A stretch of DNA of 20,724 nucleotides from Phocaeicola_A sp964580305 (GTDB lineage Bacteria > Bacteroidota > Bacteroidia > Bacteroidales > Bacteroidaceae): contig CAZOKL010000038.1 in assembly GCA_964580305.1 (NCBI GenBank), positions 1-20,724 of the forward strand, in the 5' to 3' direction. This document shows positions 1 to 6,506 of this stretch, piece after piece. The position numbers and the translations under genes were made by a program. The number at the start of each line of letters is the position of its first letter. Position 1 is the first letter of the stretch. The notes under the pieces are model-generated. The model was not told where the DNA came from, made no database searches, and saw only the letters and a program-made list of their open reading frames with translations.

Positions 1-54
1 GCAATGGCCAAGGGATTTTAAGTCCCTCGTGTCTACCGATTCCACCATCCGAGC
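1..54 (-). tRNA. tRNA-Leu (UAA), 3' part cut by window start
   Basis: On the minus strand the sequence starts with acceptor strand GCTCGGA at 54-48, followed by a Leu-type D arm (GGTAGACAC). The anticodon stem AGGGA/TCCCT (27-23 and 15-11) encloses loop CTTAAAA, whose anticodon is TAA. The long variable arm, T arm and 3' acceptor strand lie outside the window, so about 54 nt are visible. It lies 8 nt downstream of tRNA-Gly and is probably cotranscribed with it. Confidence 0.93.
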
Positions 55-62
55 ATCCTCAG

Positions 63-135
63 AGCGGAAAACGAGACTCGAACTCGCGACCCCAACCTTG
101 GCAAGGTTGTGCTCTACCAACTGAGCTATTTCCGC
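63..135 (-). tRNA. tRNA-Gly (GCC)
   Basis: A complete 73-nt cloverleaf can be folded on the minus strand. The acceptor stem is GCGGAAA/TTTCCGC (135-129 with 70-64), with discriminator T at 63. The D arm is GCTC/GAGC, and the anticodon stem CAACC/GGTTG encloses loop TTGCCAA (anticodon GCC). The T arm GCGAG/CTCGT carries loop TTCGAGT. The 3' CCA is not encoded. It is the first gene of a two-tRNA transcript with tRNA-Leu. Confidence 0.97.
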
Positions 136-189
136 AAAAAGCATACCATATCGGCGGCAAACATACCAGCCTTTTTCTGAATATGGCTG

Positions 190-220
190 CAAAGGTATAG
201 GATTTTTTGAAATCTGCAAA
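190..220 (-). promoter_or_regulatory. Bacteroidota-type promoter for the tRNA-Gly/tRNA-Leu operon
   Basis: Read on the minus strand, a -33 TTTG (220-217) is followed by exactly 19 nt and then TACCTTTG (197-190). This matches the known Bacteroides sigma-ABfr consensus TTTG-N19-TANNTTTG completely. Transcription would start near 183, leaving a leader of about 48 nt before tRNA-Gly. A second -7-like box, TATGTTTG (165-158), has no -33 at the right distance. Confidence 0.8.
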
Positions 221-292
221 AAAGGAGTCTTGTTTTCTGTAACAGAATTGCCTTCCTACCGATTAATAGACGCCCCTCCACCTCTCTCTTGC

Positions 293-1633
293 TTATGCTT
301 TCACATCAAGCAATGTCCGTTCGGCTTGCTCAATCTTTTCAAAATGGAACAAATCGAGAACCGACTGCATTTGCAAGGCAATCTCTTCCGTACACAAATT
401 ACCGATGCTGCCCTCATGCGTGTGATGCACTTGCTTGTCGGTGGTGAAACGACCGGCCTCTATTTCCAGTCCCACCTGCTTGTAAGCATCGCGGAAAGGC
501 ACACCCGAGGCTGCCAGCCTGTTAACCTTCTCCACACTGAAAATGGGAGTGTATTTCTCATCATCCAGAATATGCCGGTTTACTTCCATACGCTCCACGA
601 TGTAATCAGCCATCTGCAGGCAGTCTGCCAATTCGTCAAAGGCAGGCAGAAATACTTCTTTGATAATCTGCAAATCACGAAAATAGCCCGAAGGCAGGTT
701 GTTCATAATCATCATAATCTGTTGAGGCAAAGCCTGGAGCTTATTACTTTTGGCACGTATCAGCTCGAACACATCGGGATTTTTCTTATGAGGCATGATG
801 CTGGAGCCAGTGGTACACTCGTTGGGAAGCTTCACAAAGCCGAAGTTTTGGCTATTGAACAGACAGGCGTCATAAGCCAACTTGGACAGCGTACCAGCCA
901 CACAAGCCAAAGCAAAGGCTACGTTGCGTTCCATTTTGCCACGCCCCATCTGAGCATAGACCACATTGTAGTTGAGCGCTTCAAAGCCCAACAGACGGGT
1001 GGTCATCGTGCGGTCAAGAGGGAACGAAGAGCCGTAACCGGCTGCCGAGCCCAGCGGATTACGATTGCAAATGCGGAACGCTGCGTGCAGGAACATCATA
1101 TCATCAACCAGACTCTCGGCATAGGCTCCAAACCACAGGCCAAACGACGACGGCATGGCTATCTGCAAATGAGTATATCCCGGCATGAGCACATCCTTGT
1201 AAGTTTCGCTTTGTGTTTGCAGCGTATGAAAGAGGTGTTCCACCAAGTGTACGATGCCTTTCAGGCGATCGCGTGCGAAAAGTTTCAAGTCAAGCAACAC
1301 CTGGTCGTTGCGCGAACGTCCGCTATGAATCTTCTTGCCCACATCGCCCAAGCGACGGGTCAACATCAGCTCCACTTGCGAATGCACGTCTTCTATGCCT
1401 TCTTCAATGACAAATTCACCACGTTCGGCCTGGGTATAAATATCTTTTAATGCAACCAAAAGCATCCGCAGTTCGTCGGCCGTCAGCAGACCGATGCTTT
1501 CCAGCATGGTGATATGAGCCATGGAGCCCATGACATCATACTTAGCCAGATAGAGGTCCAACTCACGGTCACGACCGACAGTGAAACGCTCTATTTCCTT
1601 ATTGATTTCAAAATTTTTCTCCCAAAGTTTCAT
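293..1633 (-). CDS. argH: Argininosuccinate lyase
   Basis: Cytosolic enzyme of the last arginine biosynthesis step, splitting argininosuccinate into arginine and fumarate; active as a homotetramer. The 446-aa product has the family's usual length and belongs to the fumarase/aspartase superfamily. Visible motifs are HSGRSRND (103-110), GYTHLQ (152-157) and the signature loop GSSIMPHKKNP (276-286), which carries the catalytic serine. The start MKLWEKNFE aligns with the usual N terminus. It is 23 nt downstream of the SRPBCC gene, and no promoter box was seen in that gap, so it is probably cotranscribed with it and perhaps with pyrE. No clear terminator hairpin follows; the tRNA promoter lies about 75 nt beyond the stop codon. 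Identification is certain; operon membership is inferred. Confidence 0.97.
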   Translation of the reverse strand: MKLWEKNFEINKEIERFTVGRDRELDLYLAKYDVMGSMAHITMLESIGLLTADELRMLLVALKDIYTQAERGEFVIEEGIEDVHSQVELMLTRRLGDVGKKIHSGRSRNDQVLLDLKLFARDRLKGIVHLVEHLFHTLQTQSETYKDVLMPGYTHLQIAMPSSFGLWFGAYAESLVDDMMFLHAAFRICNRNPLGSAAGYGSSFPLDRTMTTRLLGFEALNYNVVYAQMGRGKMERNVAFALACVAGTLSKLAYDACLFNSQNFGFVKLPNECTTGSSIMPHKKNPDVFELIRAKSNKLQALPQQIMMIMNNLPSGYFRDLQIIKEVFLPAFDELADCLQMADYIVERMEVNRHILDDEKYTPIFSVEKVNRLAASGVPFRDAYKQVGLEIEAGRFTTDKQVHHTHEGSIGNLCTEEIALQMQSVLDLFHFEKIEQAERTLLDVKA

Positions 1634-1656
1634 AACACATGAAGTTTAAGTGAGCA

Positions 1657-2073
1657 TCAGTTATCATAGGGTATAATGGCCAGCATATCGGCCAATTTGT
1701 CCAACCCGTCCTGCATCGGCTTTGACACCATGCCTTTGAGAAACATATTGATTTCAGCTTTGATGGTGAGTTTCATCTTGCACTCGCTTTCTGTGACAGG
1801 AAGCAGCTGAATCCACAAATTAAAAGGAAGAGGCGAATTGGCAGCTTCAAACTTGATGCACTTCGGTTCTTCGCGGTTCACGATGTGCAGAGACAGCCGG
1901 CCGACGGGAGACACGGAAAAGCTCACAGAGTCAGCGTCAAACTGAAGGTCTTGCACTTTGTCCATGGGAATGCGCTCCTTGACGGCTTCCAGATTGTTGA
2001 GGTCAGAAAGTTTGCTATAGACCAGCTCTTGGCTGTAAGGAATTATCTTGATTCCACTTTCAAATTGAGTCAT
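1657..2073 (-). CDS. SRPBCC (START-like) family protein, function unknown
   Basis: A 138-aa soluble protein without signal peptide or membrane segment. The pattern fits the small helix-grip SRPBCC/polyketide cyclase-like fold. An N-terminal strand with the S-x-x-x-V-Y-x-x-L-S-D-L-x-N pattern (about 7-27) is followed by alternating strands and a long C-terminal helix (about 108-135) ending in MLAIIPYDN. The family binds hydrophobic ligands, but no ligand or catalytic residues can be assigned here. It sits between pyrE (151-nt gap upstream) and argH (23-nt gap downstream), probably in one transcript. I found no TANNTTTG box directly upstream. The fold assignment is from general resemblance and a profile search would settle it. 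Confidence 0.75.
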   Translation of the reverse strand: MTQFESGIKIIPYSQELVYSKLSDLNNLEAVKERIPMDKVQDLQFDADSVSFSVSPVGRLSLHIVNREEPKCIKFEAANSPLPFNLWIQLLPVTESECKMKLTIKAEINMFLKGMVSKPMQDGLDKLADMLAIIPYDN

Positions 2074-2140
2074 ACAGTTTTATAATAGGTTGTATATATA
2101 CGGTTAAAGAATTACCCCCGCACATACAGAACAGAAGACT

Positions 2141-2171
2141 GCCCGTGTGTGAAACCGACACACTTCCGGGC
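2141..2171. other. Hairpin in the pyrE-SRPBCC spacer
   Basis: GCCCG (2141-2145) pairs with CGGGC (2167-2171), and the inner GTGTG (2147-2151) pairs with CACAC (2159-2163) around a 7-nt loop, with a small asymmetric bulge. No T-run follows on either strand, so it is not a canonical terminator. It could be a processing or 3'-end-stabilising element of the pyrE message; that role is inferred. Confidence 0.4.
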
Positions 2172-2224
2172 ACTCTTCTTCACAAATTAACATGATGTGT
2201 ATTTCTTGTCCAGTCGAGATTTCA

Positions 2225-2860
2225 TTACTTCACATTCCAGTTGGCCGGGTCTTGACGCCATGCCTTCAACACCTCCACATCCTCCTCAGCGATGTAAGCA
2301 GTCTCCAAGGCCGTGTTCAGCACAGCCTCATAGTTAGTCAGCGTAAGCAACTTCACATTGGCTTCCTTGAAAGCCTTCACGGCTACATCAAAGCCATAAG
2401 TGAACGAAGCCACCATGCCGATTACCTCACAACCGTTTTTCCGCAGAGCTTCCACGGCTTTCAGGCTGCTGCCTCCCGTCGACACCAAATCTTCGATTAC
2501 GACCACTTTCATGTCCGGACGCAATTCGCCTTCAATCAAGTTTTCCAATCCGTGATCTTTCGGTTTTGAACGGACGTAGACAAAGGGAAGGTTCAATTCG
2601 TCAGCCACCAATGCGCCTTGCGGAATGGCCCCGGTGGCAACGCCGGCAATGGCATCCACTTGACCAAACTTCTCTAAAATGAGACGTGAGATTTCAATCT
2701 TCACGAAATTACGCAACGACGGATAAGACAAGGTCTTACGGTTATCGCAATAAATTGGCGATTTCCAGCCCGAAGCCCATGTGAAAGGATTGGCAGGCTG
2801 TAGCTTGATGGCCTTAACCTTCAACAATTTCTCGGCAAAAAGCTTTTCTAGTGTTTCCAT
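2225..2860 (-). CDS. pyrE: Orotate phosphoribosyltransferase
   Basis: Converts orotate and PRPP to orotidine 5'-monophosphate in de novo pyrimidine synthesis; a cytosolic dimer. The 211 aa match the usual PyrE length. The PRPP-binding loop is VVVIEDLVSTGGSS (119-132), with the paired acidic residues E123 and D124. The flexible catalytic loop is YVRSKPKDHG (95-104) with Lys99 and Lys101. The orotate-binding N-terminal region carries FTWASGWKSPIYCDN (26-40). A well-formed promoter lies about 40 bp upstream. The SRPBCC gene and argH follow on the same strand. No pyrimidine attenuator was recognised in the short leader. Confidence 0.97.
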   Translation of the reverse strand: METLEKLFAEKLLKVKAIKLQPANPFTWASGWKSPIYCDNRKTLSYPSLRNFVKIEISRLILEKFGQVDAIAGVATGAIPQGALVADELNLPFVYVRSKPKDHGLENLIEGELRPDMKVVVIEDLVSTGGSSLKAVEALRKNGCEVIGMVASFTYGFDVAVKAFKEANVKLLTLTNYEAVLNTALETAYIAEEDVEVLKAWRQDPANWNVK

Positions 2861-2900
2861 AATGATGTTATCGGTTGAATAAGTTTTCTGATGTGGTTTG

Positions 2901-2931
2901 CAAATATAAGTTATCTCGTTTGAATGACAAC
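2901..2931 (-). promoter_or_regulatory. Promoter for pyrE
   Basis: On the minus strand, GTTG (2931-2928, one mismatch to TTTG) is followed by 19 nt and then TATATTTG (2908-2901), a full match to TANNTTTG. The expected start of transcription is near 2894, giving a leader of about 33 nt before the pyrE ATG at 2860. Confidence 0.75.
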
Positions 2932-3090
2932 CGTTTGCCTTTCCTTTTTTACATTAAATTAAACGTCGGCAACTGTAGTTCCTAAGGGTACACAGACAGT
3001 CCTCAACACACGGAACATGTTGAGAGCATTTATTTGCGGACATACACCATCCGGAAAGAAAAAAACAGGCCCTTTAACACGGTCTGAGAG

Positions 3091-3178
3091 CGGAAAGGAA
3101 GGCGGGCACGCGCCGAATAGAGGGTAGCCGAGCACGGAAAGGAGGGTAAGCAAATGCGGAATAGAGGGCGGACACGAA
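3091..3178 (+). repeat. Four tandem degenerate 22-bp repeats (array 1)
   Basis: Four contiguous 22-bp units start at 3091, 3113, 3135 and 3157. Each begins with a purine-rich core C(G/C)GAA(A/T)(G/A)GA(A/G)GG and ends with a more variable 10-bp tail such as TAGCCGAGCA or CGGACACGAA. Cores 1 and 3 read CGGAAAGGA(A/G)GG; cores 2 and 4 read C(C/G)GAATAGAGGG, so the array alternates two subtypes. The same unit occurs at 12735-12830. An 80-codon reading frame across the array on the minus strand (2959-3201) looks incidental because 22 is not a multiple of three. Confidence 0.8.
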
Positions 3179-3201
3179 CGAAATAAGATTAGCAGAAACA
3201 C

Positions 3202-3216
3202 CGCTGATAATCAGCG
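3202..3216 (-). terminator. Small perfect hairpin after comF, possible weak terminator
   Basis: CGCTGA (3202-3207) and TCAGCG (3211-3216) form a 6-bp perfect stem around a 3-nt loop, about 20 nt after the comF stop codon. On the minus strand it is followed by a T-rich but interrupted stretch (GTGTTTCTGC). It could end the prmC-recX-comF transcript or be a protein-binding palindrome. Confidence 0.4.
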
Positions 3217-3235
3217 TTATAAATCGCACACATCC

Positions 3236-3928
3236 CTACCCCTCCGTACACCCCAGAGCAAGCAGGCTGATGCGCACATCCGTGTCTGTGCACAAGGGTT
3301 GGGCACAGGCACGAAGCGTGGCACCCGTCGTCACCACGTCGTCAATGAGCAGAAGATGTTTGCCGGACAGTTCTTCGGGATGACAGGCGCCAAACAGGTG
3401 CTCGGTGTTCGCCCAACGTTCCAGACGACTCCGGCGGGTCTGGGTGGGATTATCATACAGCCTCACCAAGTGAGTTTCCGACACGGGAATGCCCGTAACC
3501 TGCGACACGCCGCAAGCAATCCGCTCCGACTGATTGTAGCCGCGACTTCGGAGTCGTTTCCGCGAAAGCGGAACGGGTATCAGCCAGTCGATTCCACGGA
3601 AGAAGCCCGACGGCATCACCTCACGAGCCAGCAAAGCGCCGAAATAAACGCCGATGTCAGGTTGATTTCCATATTTAAGCCGGTGAATAATCTCACACGA
3701 GAGGTTGCCCTTCTGATAAAAGAAAAGGGCGGCCGTGCGTTCGACGGGGACAACGCCCCTGAAGCGTCTTTCAAACGGATTATCGAGAAACAGATGAAAA
3801 TCCGTACGGGGCAGATTGCCCAGACAGAAAGCACACACGTGGCGTTCGCAAGAAGCAAGCCTCTTCCCGCACATCAGGCACAGGCGAGGAAATGCCAGGT
3901 CGAGCAAGGCTTCAATCCATGAATTCAT
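3236..3928 (-). CDS. comF: ComF-family phosphoribosyltransferase-like protein
   Basis: Member of the ComF/GntX family, linked in other bacteria to natural transformation and DNA handling. The chosen ATG at 3928 gives 230 aa, the usual length, starting MNSWIEALLD. The reading frame is open further upstream, to 4012, but that would lie deep inside recX. Five N-terminal cysteines (C17, C20, C27, C32, C35) resemble a zinc-binding ribbon. PVPLSRKRLRSRGYNQSE (118-135) is the family's conserved block, and LLIDDVVTTGAT (193-204) is the PRPP loop. It overlaps recX by 17 nt, pointing to translational coupling as the last gene of prmC-recX-comF. Family is clear; the biochemical substrate and a competence role here are unknown. 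Confidence 0.9.
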   Translation of the reverse strand: MNSWIEALLDLAFPRLCLMCGKRLASCERHVCAFCLGNLPRTDFHLFLDNPFERRFRGVVPVERTAALFFYQKGNLSCEIIHRLKYGNQPDIGVYFGALLAREVMPSGFFRGIDWLIPVPLSRKRLRSRGYNQSERIACGVSQVTGIPVSETHLVRLYDNPTQTRRSRLERWANTEHLFGACHPEELSGKHLLLIDDVVTTGATLRACAQPLCTDTDVRISLLALGCTEG

Positions 3929-4385
3929 CGGCAGCAGGCAGACAGCGGCGGATGGCTTCCATTTCATAGCCTCTCCCCAAGGCAAAGCGGATGAGCTTGC
4001 CGTCACGTTCATAATCGTTCCGGGCCTTTATTCCCCGGCGTTTGGAGGCCAGCAAGGAGCGGAGCGTGTCCAGATAGTCGTCCTCGTCAATGCCTTTCAG
4101 CTCTCCAGCATAGACAGAAGCAGGTATTTTCTTGGTTTTCAAACCTTGAACTATCTTATTGCGTCCCCAACGGTTGAAACGAAACTTGTCGTTGATATAA
4201 AAGCGGGCATAACGGGTCTCGTCGACATAGTGTTCCTGCACAAGCCGTGACAGGATGCGGGCTTGTCCGTCTGCCGGGATGCCCCAGGCTTCGAGTTTCG
4301 ACGCCACTTCCGACAGGCAGTGTTCTGCTGCGGAGCAGTAGGCTGCCGCCTTGCAGAGAGCTTCATGTTCTGTGAGTTCTTTCAT
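3912..4385 (-). CDS. recX: Regulatory protein RecX
   Basis: RecX modulates RecA filaments, usually by limiting their extension. The 157-aa protein is helical and lacks signal or membrane segments. It shows the typical RecX pattern of repeated three-helix units: a first unit with LSEVASKLEAWGIPADGQA, a central unit with the diagnostic YVDETRYARFYINDKFRF-type helix followed by WGRNKIVQGLKTKKI, and a C-terminal unit ending in RFALGRGYEMEAIRRCL. The start codon overlaps the prmC stop by 4 nt (ATGA), and the 3' end overlaps comF by 17 nt. The gene is not next to recA in this window. Confidence 0.9.
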   Translation of the reverse strand: MKELTEHEALCKAAAYCSAAEHCLSEVASKLEAWGIPADGQARILSRLVQEHYVDETRYARFYINDKFRFNRWGRNKIVQGLKTKKIPASVYAGELKGIDEDDYLDTLRSLLASKRRGIKARNDYERDGKLIRFALGRGYEMEAIRRCLPAADEFMD

Positions 4386-5227
4386 AATGAGATGGCTTTT
4401 ATCATGCGGTCGTTACCAGACAGGTCTTTACGGAGTTCCACTTCCACATATCCCATTCCCTCCAGCAGGCGGACGACCGCCGCCCCATAGGCACGGTTGA
4501 TTTCAAAATAGAGTGTTCCGCCGGGAGAGAGCGCTTGCCGGGCAAAACGTGCAATGGCATGATAGAAACGCAGAGGGTCATCGTCAGGGACAAACAGCGC
4601 GGTGTGAGGCTCCCACTCCAGGACGTTGCGCTCCATGCCGGCTTTCTCCGCCTCGGTCACATAGGGAGGATTGCTCACGATGATGTCAAAGCACACATCG
4701 GGCAAGTCTGTCGACAGCACATCTTGCTTGCGGAAGGTGACCGGGATGCCCAGCAAACGGCTGTTGTCACGTGCTGTCAGCAAAGCCCCTTCGGAAATGT
4801 CCCACCCTTCGACGGTGGCCAGAGGAAACTCCGCTGCCAGCGAAATGGCAATGCATCCGCTGCCCGTGCCGATGTCGAGCACGGAAGAGATTCCGCCCCG
4901 AAGAGAGGCATCGTCAAGAATCCAATGCACCAGTTCAGCCGTCTCCGGACGCGGGATGAGCGTGTCTGGCGTCAAGCGAAACGTCCGTCCACAGAAATCA
5001 GTTTCACCTAAAATATATTGCACGGGCTCGCCTTTCTGCAAACGTTCCGTAATCTTTTCCCATTCCCGACGCTCCTCTGTCGACAATGTCCTATATTTGC
5101 CCATACAAACATCAAATGTAGTCAAATGGAACAGTTTTTCCAGCAACAAGTAAAGGATGGCCCGGACTTCTTCAGGAGGATAGACGTCCTGCAAATGCTG
5201 GCGGAAATAAGAGATGGCTTGTTTCAT
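4382..5227 (-). CDS. prmC: Peptide chain release factor N5-glutamine methyltransferase
   Basis: Methylates the glutamine of the GGQ motif in release factors RF1 and RF2 using S-adenosylmethionine. The 281 aa comprise an N-terminal helical domain (about 1-85) with the typical YILGETDF (71-78) and LIPRPETAELV (90-100). A Rossmann methyltransferase domain follows, with SAM motif LDIGTGSGCIA (117-127) and catalytic NPPY (186-189). It is first in an overlapping operon with recX and comF, divergent from ribD. A -7 promoter box lies so close to the ATG that the message may be almost leaderless. Confidence 0.95.
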   Translation of the reverse strand: MKQAISYFRQHLQDVYPPEEVRAILYLLLEKLFHLTTFDVCMGKYRTLSTEERREWEKITERLQKGEPVQYILGETDFCGRTFRLTPDTLIPRPETAELVHWILDDASLRGGISSVLDIGTGSGCIAISLAAEFPLATVEGWDISEGALLTARDNSRLLGIPVTFRKQDVLSTDLPDVCFDIIVSNPPYVTEAEKAGMERNVLEWEPHTALFVPDDDPLRFYHAIARFARQALSPGGTLYFEINRAYGAAVVRLLEGMGYVEVELRKDLSGNDRMIKAISL

Positions 5228-5235
5228 AATGTCTG

Positions 5236-5265
5236 CAAAAGTAAAAAGATTAGCAAGAATACAAG
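5236..5265 (-). promoter_or_regulatory. Probable promoter for prmC-recX-comF
   Basis: On the minus strand TACTTTTG (5243-5236) matches TANNTTTG, with CTTG (5265-5262) 18 nt upstream as a weaker -33. The box ends only 8 nt before the prmC ATG (5227), so transcription would begin at or within a few nt of the start codon. Confidence 0.55.
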
Positions 5266-5316
5266 AACCCGGGAGTGAATTTTAGCAAGTTCGCCCTGGA
5301 AAGCTCTTCAACTAAT

Positions 5317-6408
5317 ATGAACAGGAAAGAAGAAGATGAGAATTACATGCGCCGTTGCATCCAGTTGGCACACAACGGTGCTGCAGGTGCTCCTCCCAAC
5401 CCGATGGTGGGAGCGGTCATCGTGTGTGACGGTCGAATCATCGGCGAAGGCTATCACCGCCGTTGCGGTCAGGCACATGCCGAGGTAAATGCCATCCGTT
5501 CGGTACGTGAGCCCGAACTGCTGAAGCGCTCCACCATCTACGTCAGTCTGGAACCTTGCTCGCACTACGGCAAGACGCCTCCTTGTGCCGACCTCATCAT
5601 CGAGAAGCAGATTCCCCGCGTCGTCGTGGGCTGCATTGACCCTTTTGCCCGTGTGTCAGGACAAGGCATCCGGAAATTACGCGATGCCGGCATCGAAGTC
5701 ACCGTGGGCGTACTTGAAAACGAATGCCGCAATCTGAACCGCCGCTTTATCACCTTCCACAGTGAACGGCGCCCTTACGTGGTGTTAAAATGGGCACAGT
5801 CGGCCGACGGATTCATTGACAAAGTCCGTGAAGGGGGACACCCCGTGATGCTGTCCTCGCCCGAGACTCAGATGCTGGCACACAAGCACCGTGCAGAATG
5901 CAAGGCCATCCTCGTGGGGCGACGCACCGCCTTGCTTGACAATCCAAGCCTGACCGCACGTAGCTGGTGCGGCGACAATCCTTTGCGGTTGGTCATCGAC
6001 CGCTCACTGACGTTGCCCTTTGGCCTGCACTTGTTCGACGGCTCCACTTCCACCATCGTCTTCACCGAAAAGAACTTGACCTCGCAACACTCCGGTGTGG
6101 ACCATGTTCGTTTAGATTTCTCCCAAGACCTGCTGCCTCAAATCATGACCTGCCTGCATGAACGAAACATTCAATCCCTGCTGGTGGAAGGCGGTAGCCA
6201 CTTGTTACAAAGCTTTATTGATGCCAGGCTATGGGACGAAGTGTTTGTGGAGCGTGTACCCCTTCGACTTGAAGACGGTGTTCCTGCCCCTACAATGCCG
6301 TCAAATGCCTGTTTTCAAACAGAAAACCGCTTTGGTTCAGACTATCTGCATTTCTATCGGTTAGCCTGTTGGCAGACAGCAAAAGACTCTGGCTTTCATG
6401 CAAATTAG
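5317..6408 (+). CDS. ribD: Bifunctional diaminohydroxyphosphoribosylaminopyrimidine deaminase / 5-amino-6-(5-phosphoribosylamino)uracil reductase
   Basis: Carries out the second and third steps of riboflavin synthesis: deamination, then NADPH-dependent ribose reduction. The ATG at 5317 gives 363 aa, close to E. coli RibD; an in-frame GTG at 5275 would add 14 residues with no family resemblance. The deaminase domain (about 5-145) has PPNPMVGAVIV (26-36), the zinc ligand and catalytic pair H54-A-E56, and zinc cysteines C81 and C90 in EPCSHYGKTPPC. The reductase domain begins after FITFHSERRPYVVLKWAQS (145-163). It diverges from prmC with 89 nt between starts. No FMN riboswitch is present in that short leader and I saw no clear promoter box on the plus strand. 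Confidence 0.96.
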   Translation: MNRKEEDENYMRRCIQLAHNGAAGAPPNPMVGAVIVCDGRIIGEGYHRRCGQAHAEVNAIRSVREPELLKRSTIYVSLEPCSHYGKTPPCADLIIEKQIPRVVVGCIDPFARVSGQGIRKLRDAGIEVTVGVLENECRNLNRRFITFHSERRPYVVLKWAQSADGFIDKVREGGHPVMLSSPETQMLAHKHRAECKAILVGRRTALLDNPSLTARSWCGDNPLRLVIDRSLTLPFGLHLFDGSTSTIVFTEKNLTSQHSGVDHVRLDFSQDLLPQIMTCLHERNIQSLLVEGGSHLLQSFIDARLWDEVFVERVPLRLEDGVPAPTMPSNACFQTENRFGSDYLHFYRLACWQTAKDSGFHAN

Positions 6409-6473
6409 GAAGTTTTATCTATAATTTCATATAAAACCATGCATCTTGCTATTCCAATAGCCGAAATTGTTTC

Positions 6474-6481
6474 TATTTTTG
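6474..6481 (+). promoter_or_regulatory. -7 box upstream of the lipoprotein-uppS-bamA operon
   Basis: TATTTTTG at 6474-6481 matches TANNTTTG, 25 nt before the ATG at 6507. No good TTTG lies 19-20 nt upstream; the nearest candidate, CTTG at 6445-6448, is 25 nt away. It is a plausible but weaker promoter for the operon. Confidence 0.5.
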
Positions 6482-6506
6482 CAGCTTGTAATTAACTATC
6501 AGTGCA

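Noticed and set aside
230..1450. A 406-codon open frame on the plus strand opposite argH
   Set aside because: It lies antisense to the clear argH coding sequence and has no family resemblance. Long antisense frames are expected opposite genes of this composition.
3048..3075. An extra repeat unit at CCGGAAAGAAAA upstream of array 1
   Set aside because: It is about 40 bp from the first unit, out of the 22-bp register, and the match fails after CGGAAAG.
2959..3201. An 80-codon open frame on the minus strand across the first repeat array
   Set aside because: It runs through 22-bp repeats, which are not a multiple of three, so the repeats shift frame. It has no recognisable domain, and its composition (Pro/Leu/Phe-rich) is what a pyrimidine-rich strand would give by chance.
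5228..5316. FMN riboswitch before ribD
   Set aside because: The divergent leader is only 89 nt and shows none of the conserved RFN element helices.
6412..6437. GTTTTAT/ATAAAAC dyad after ribD as a terminator
   Set aside because: The 7-bp stem is almost all A-T with a 12-nt loop and no T-run after it, too weak to call.
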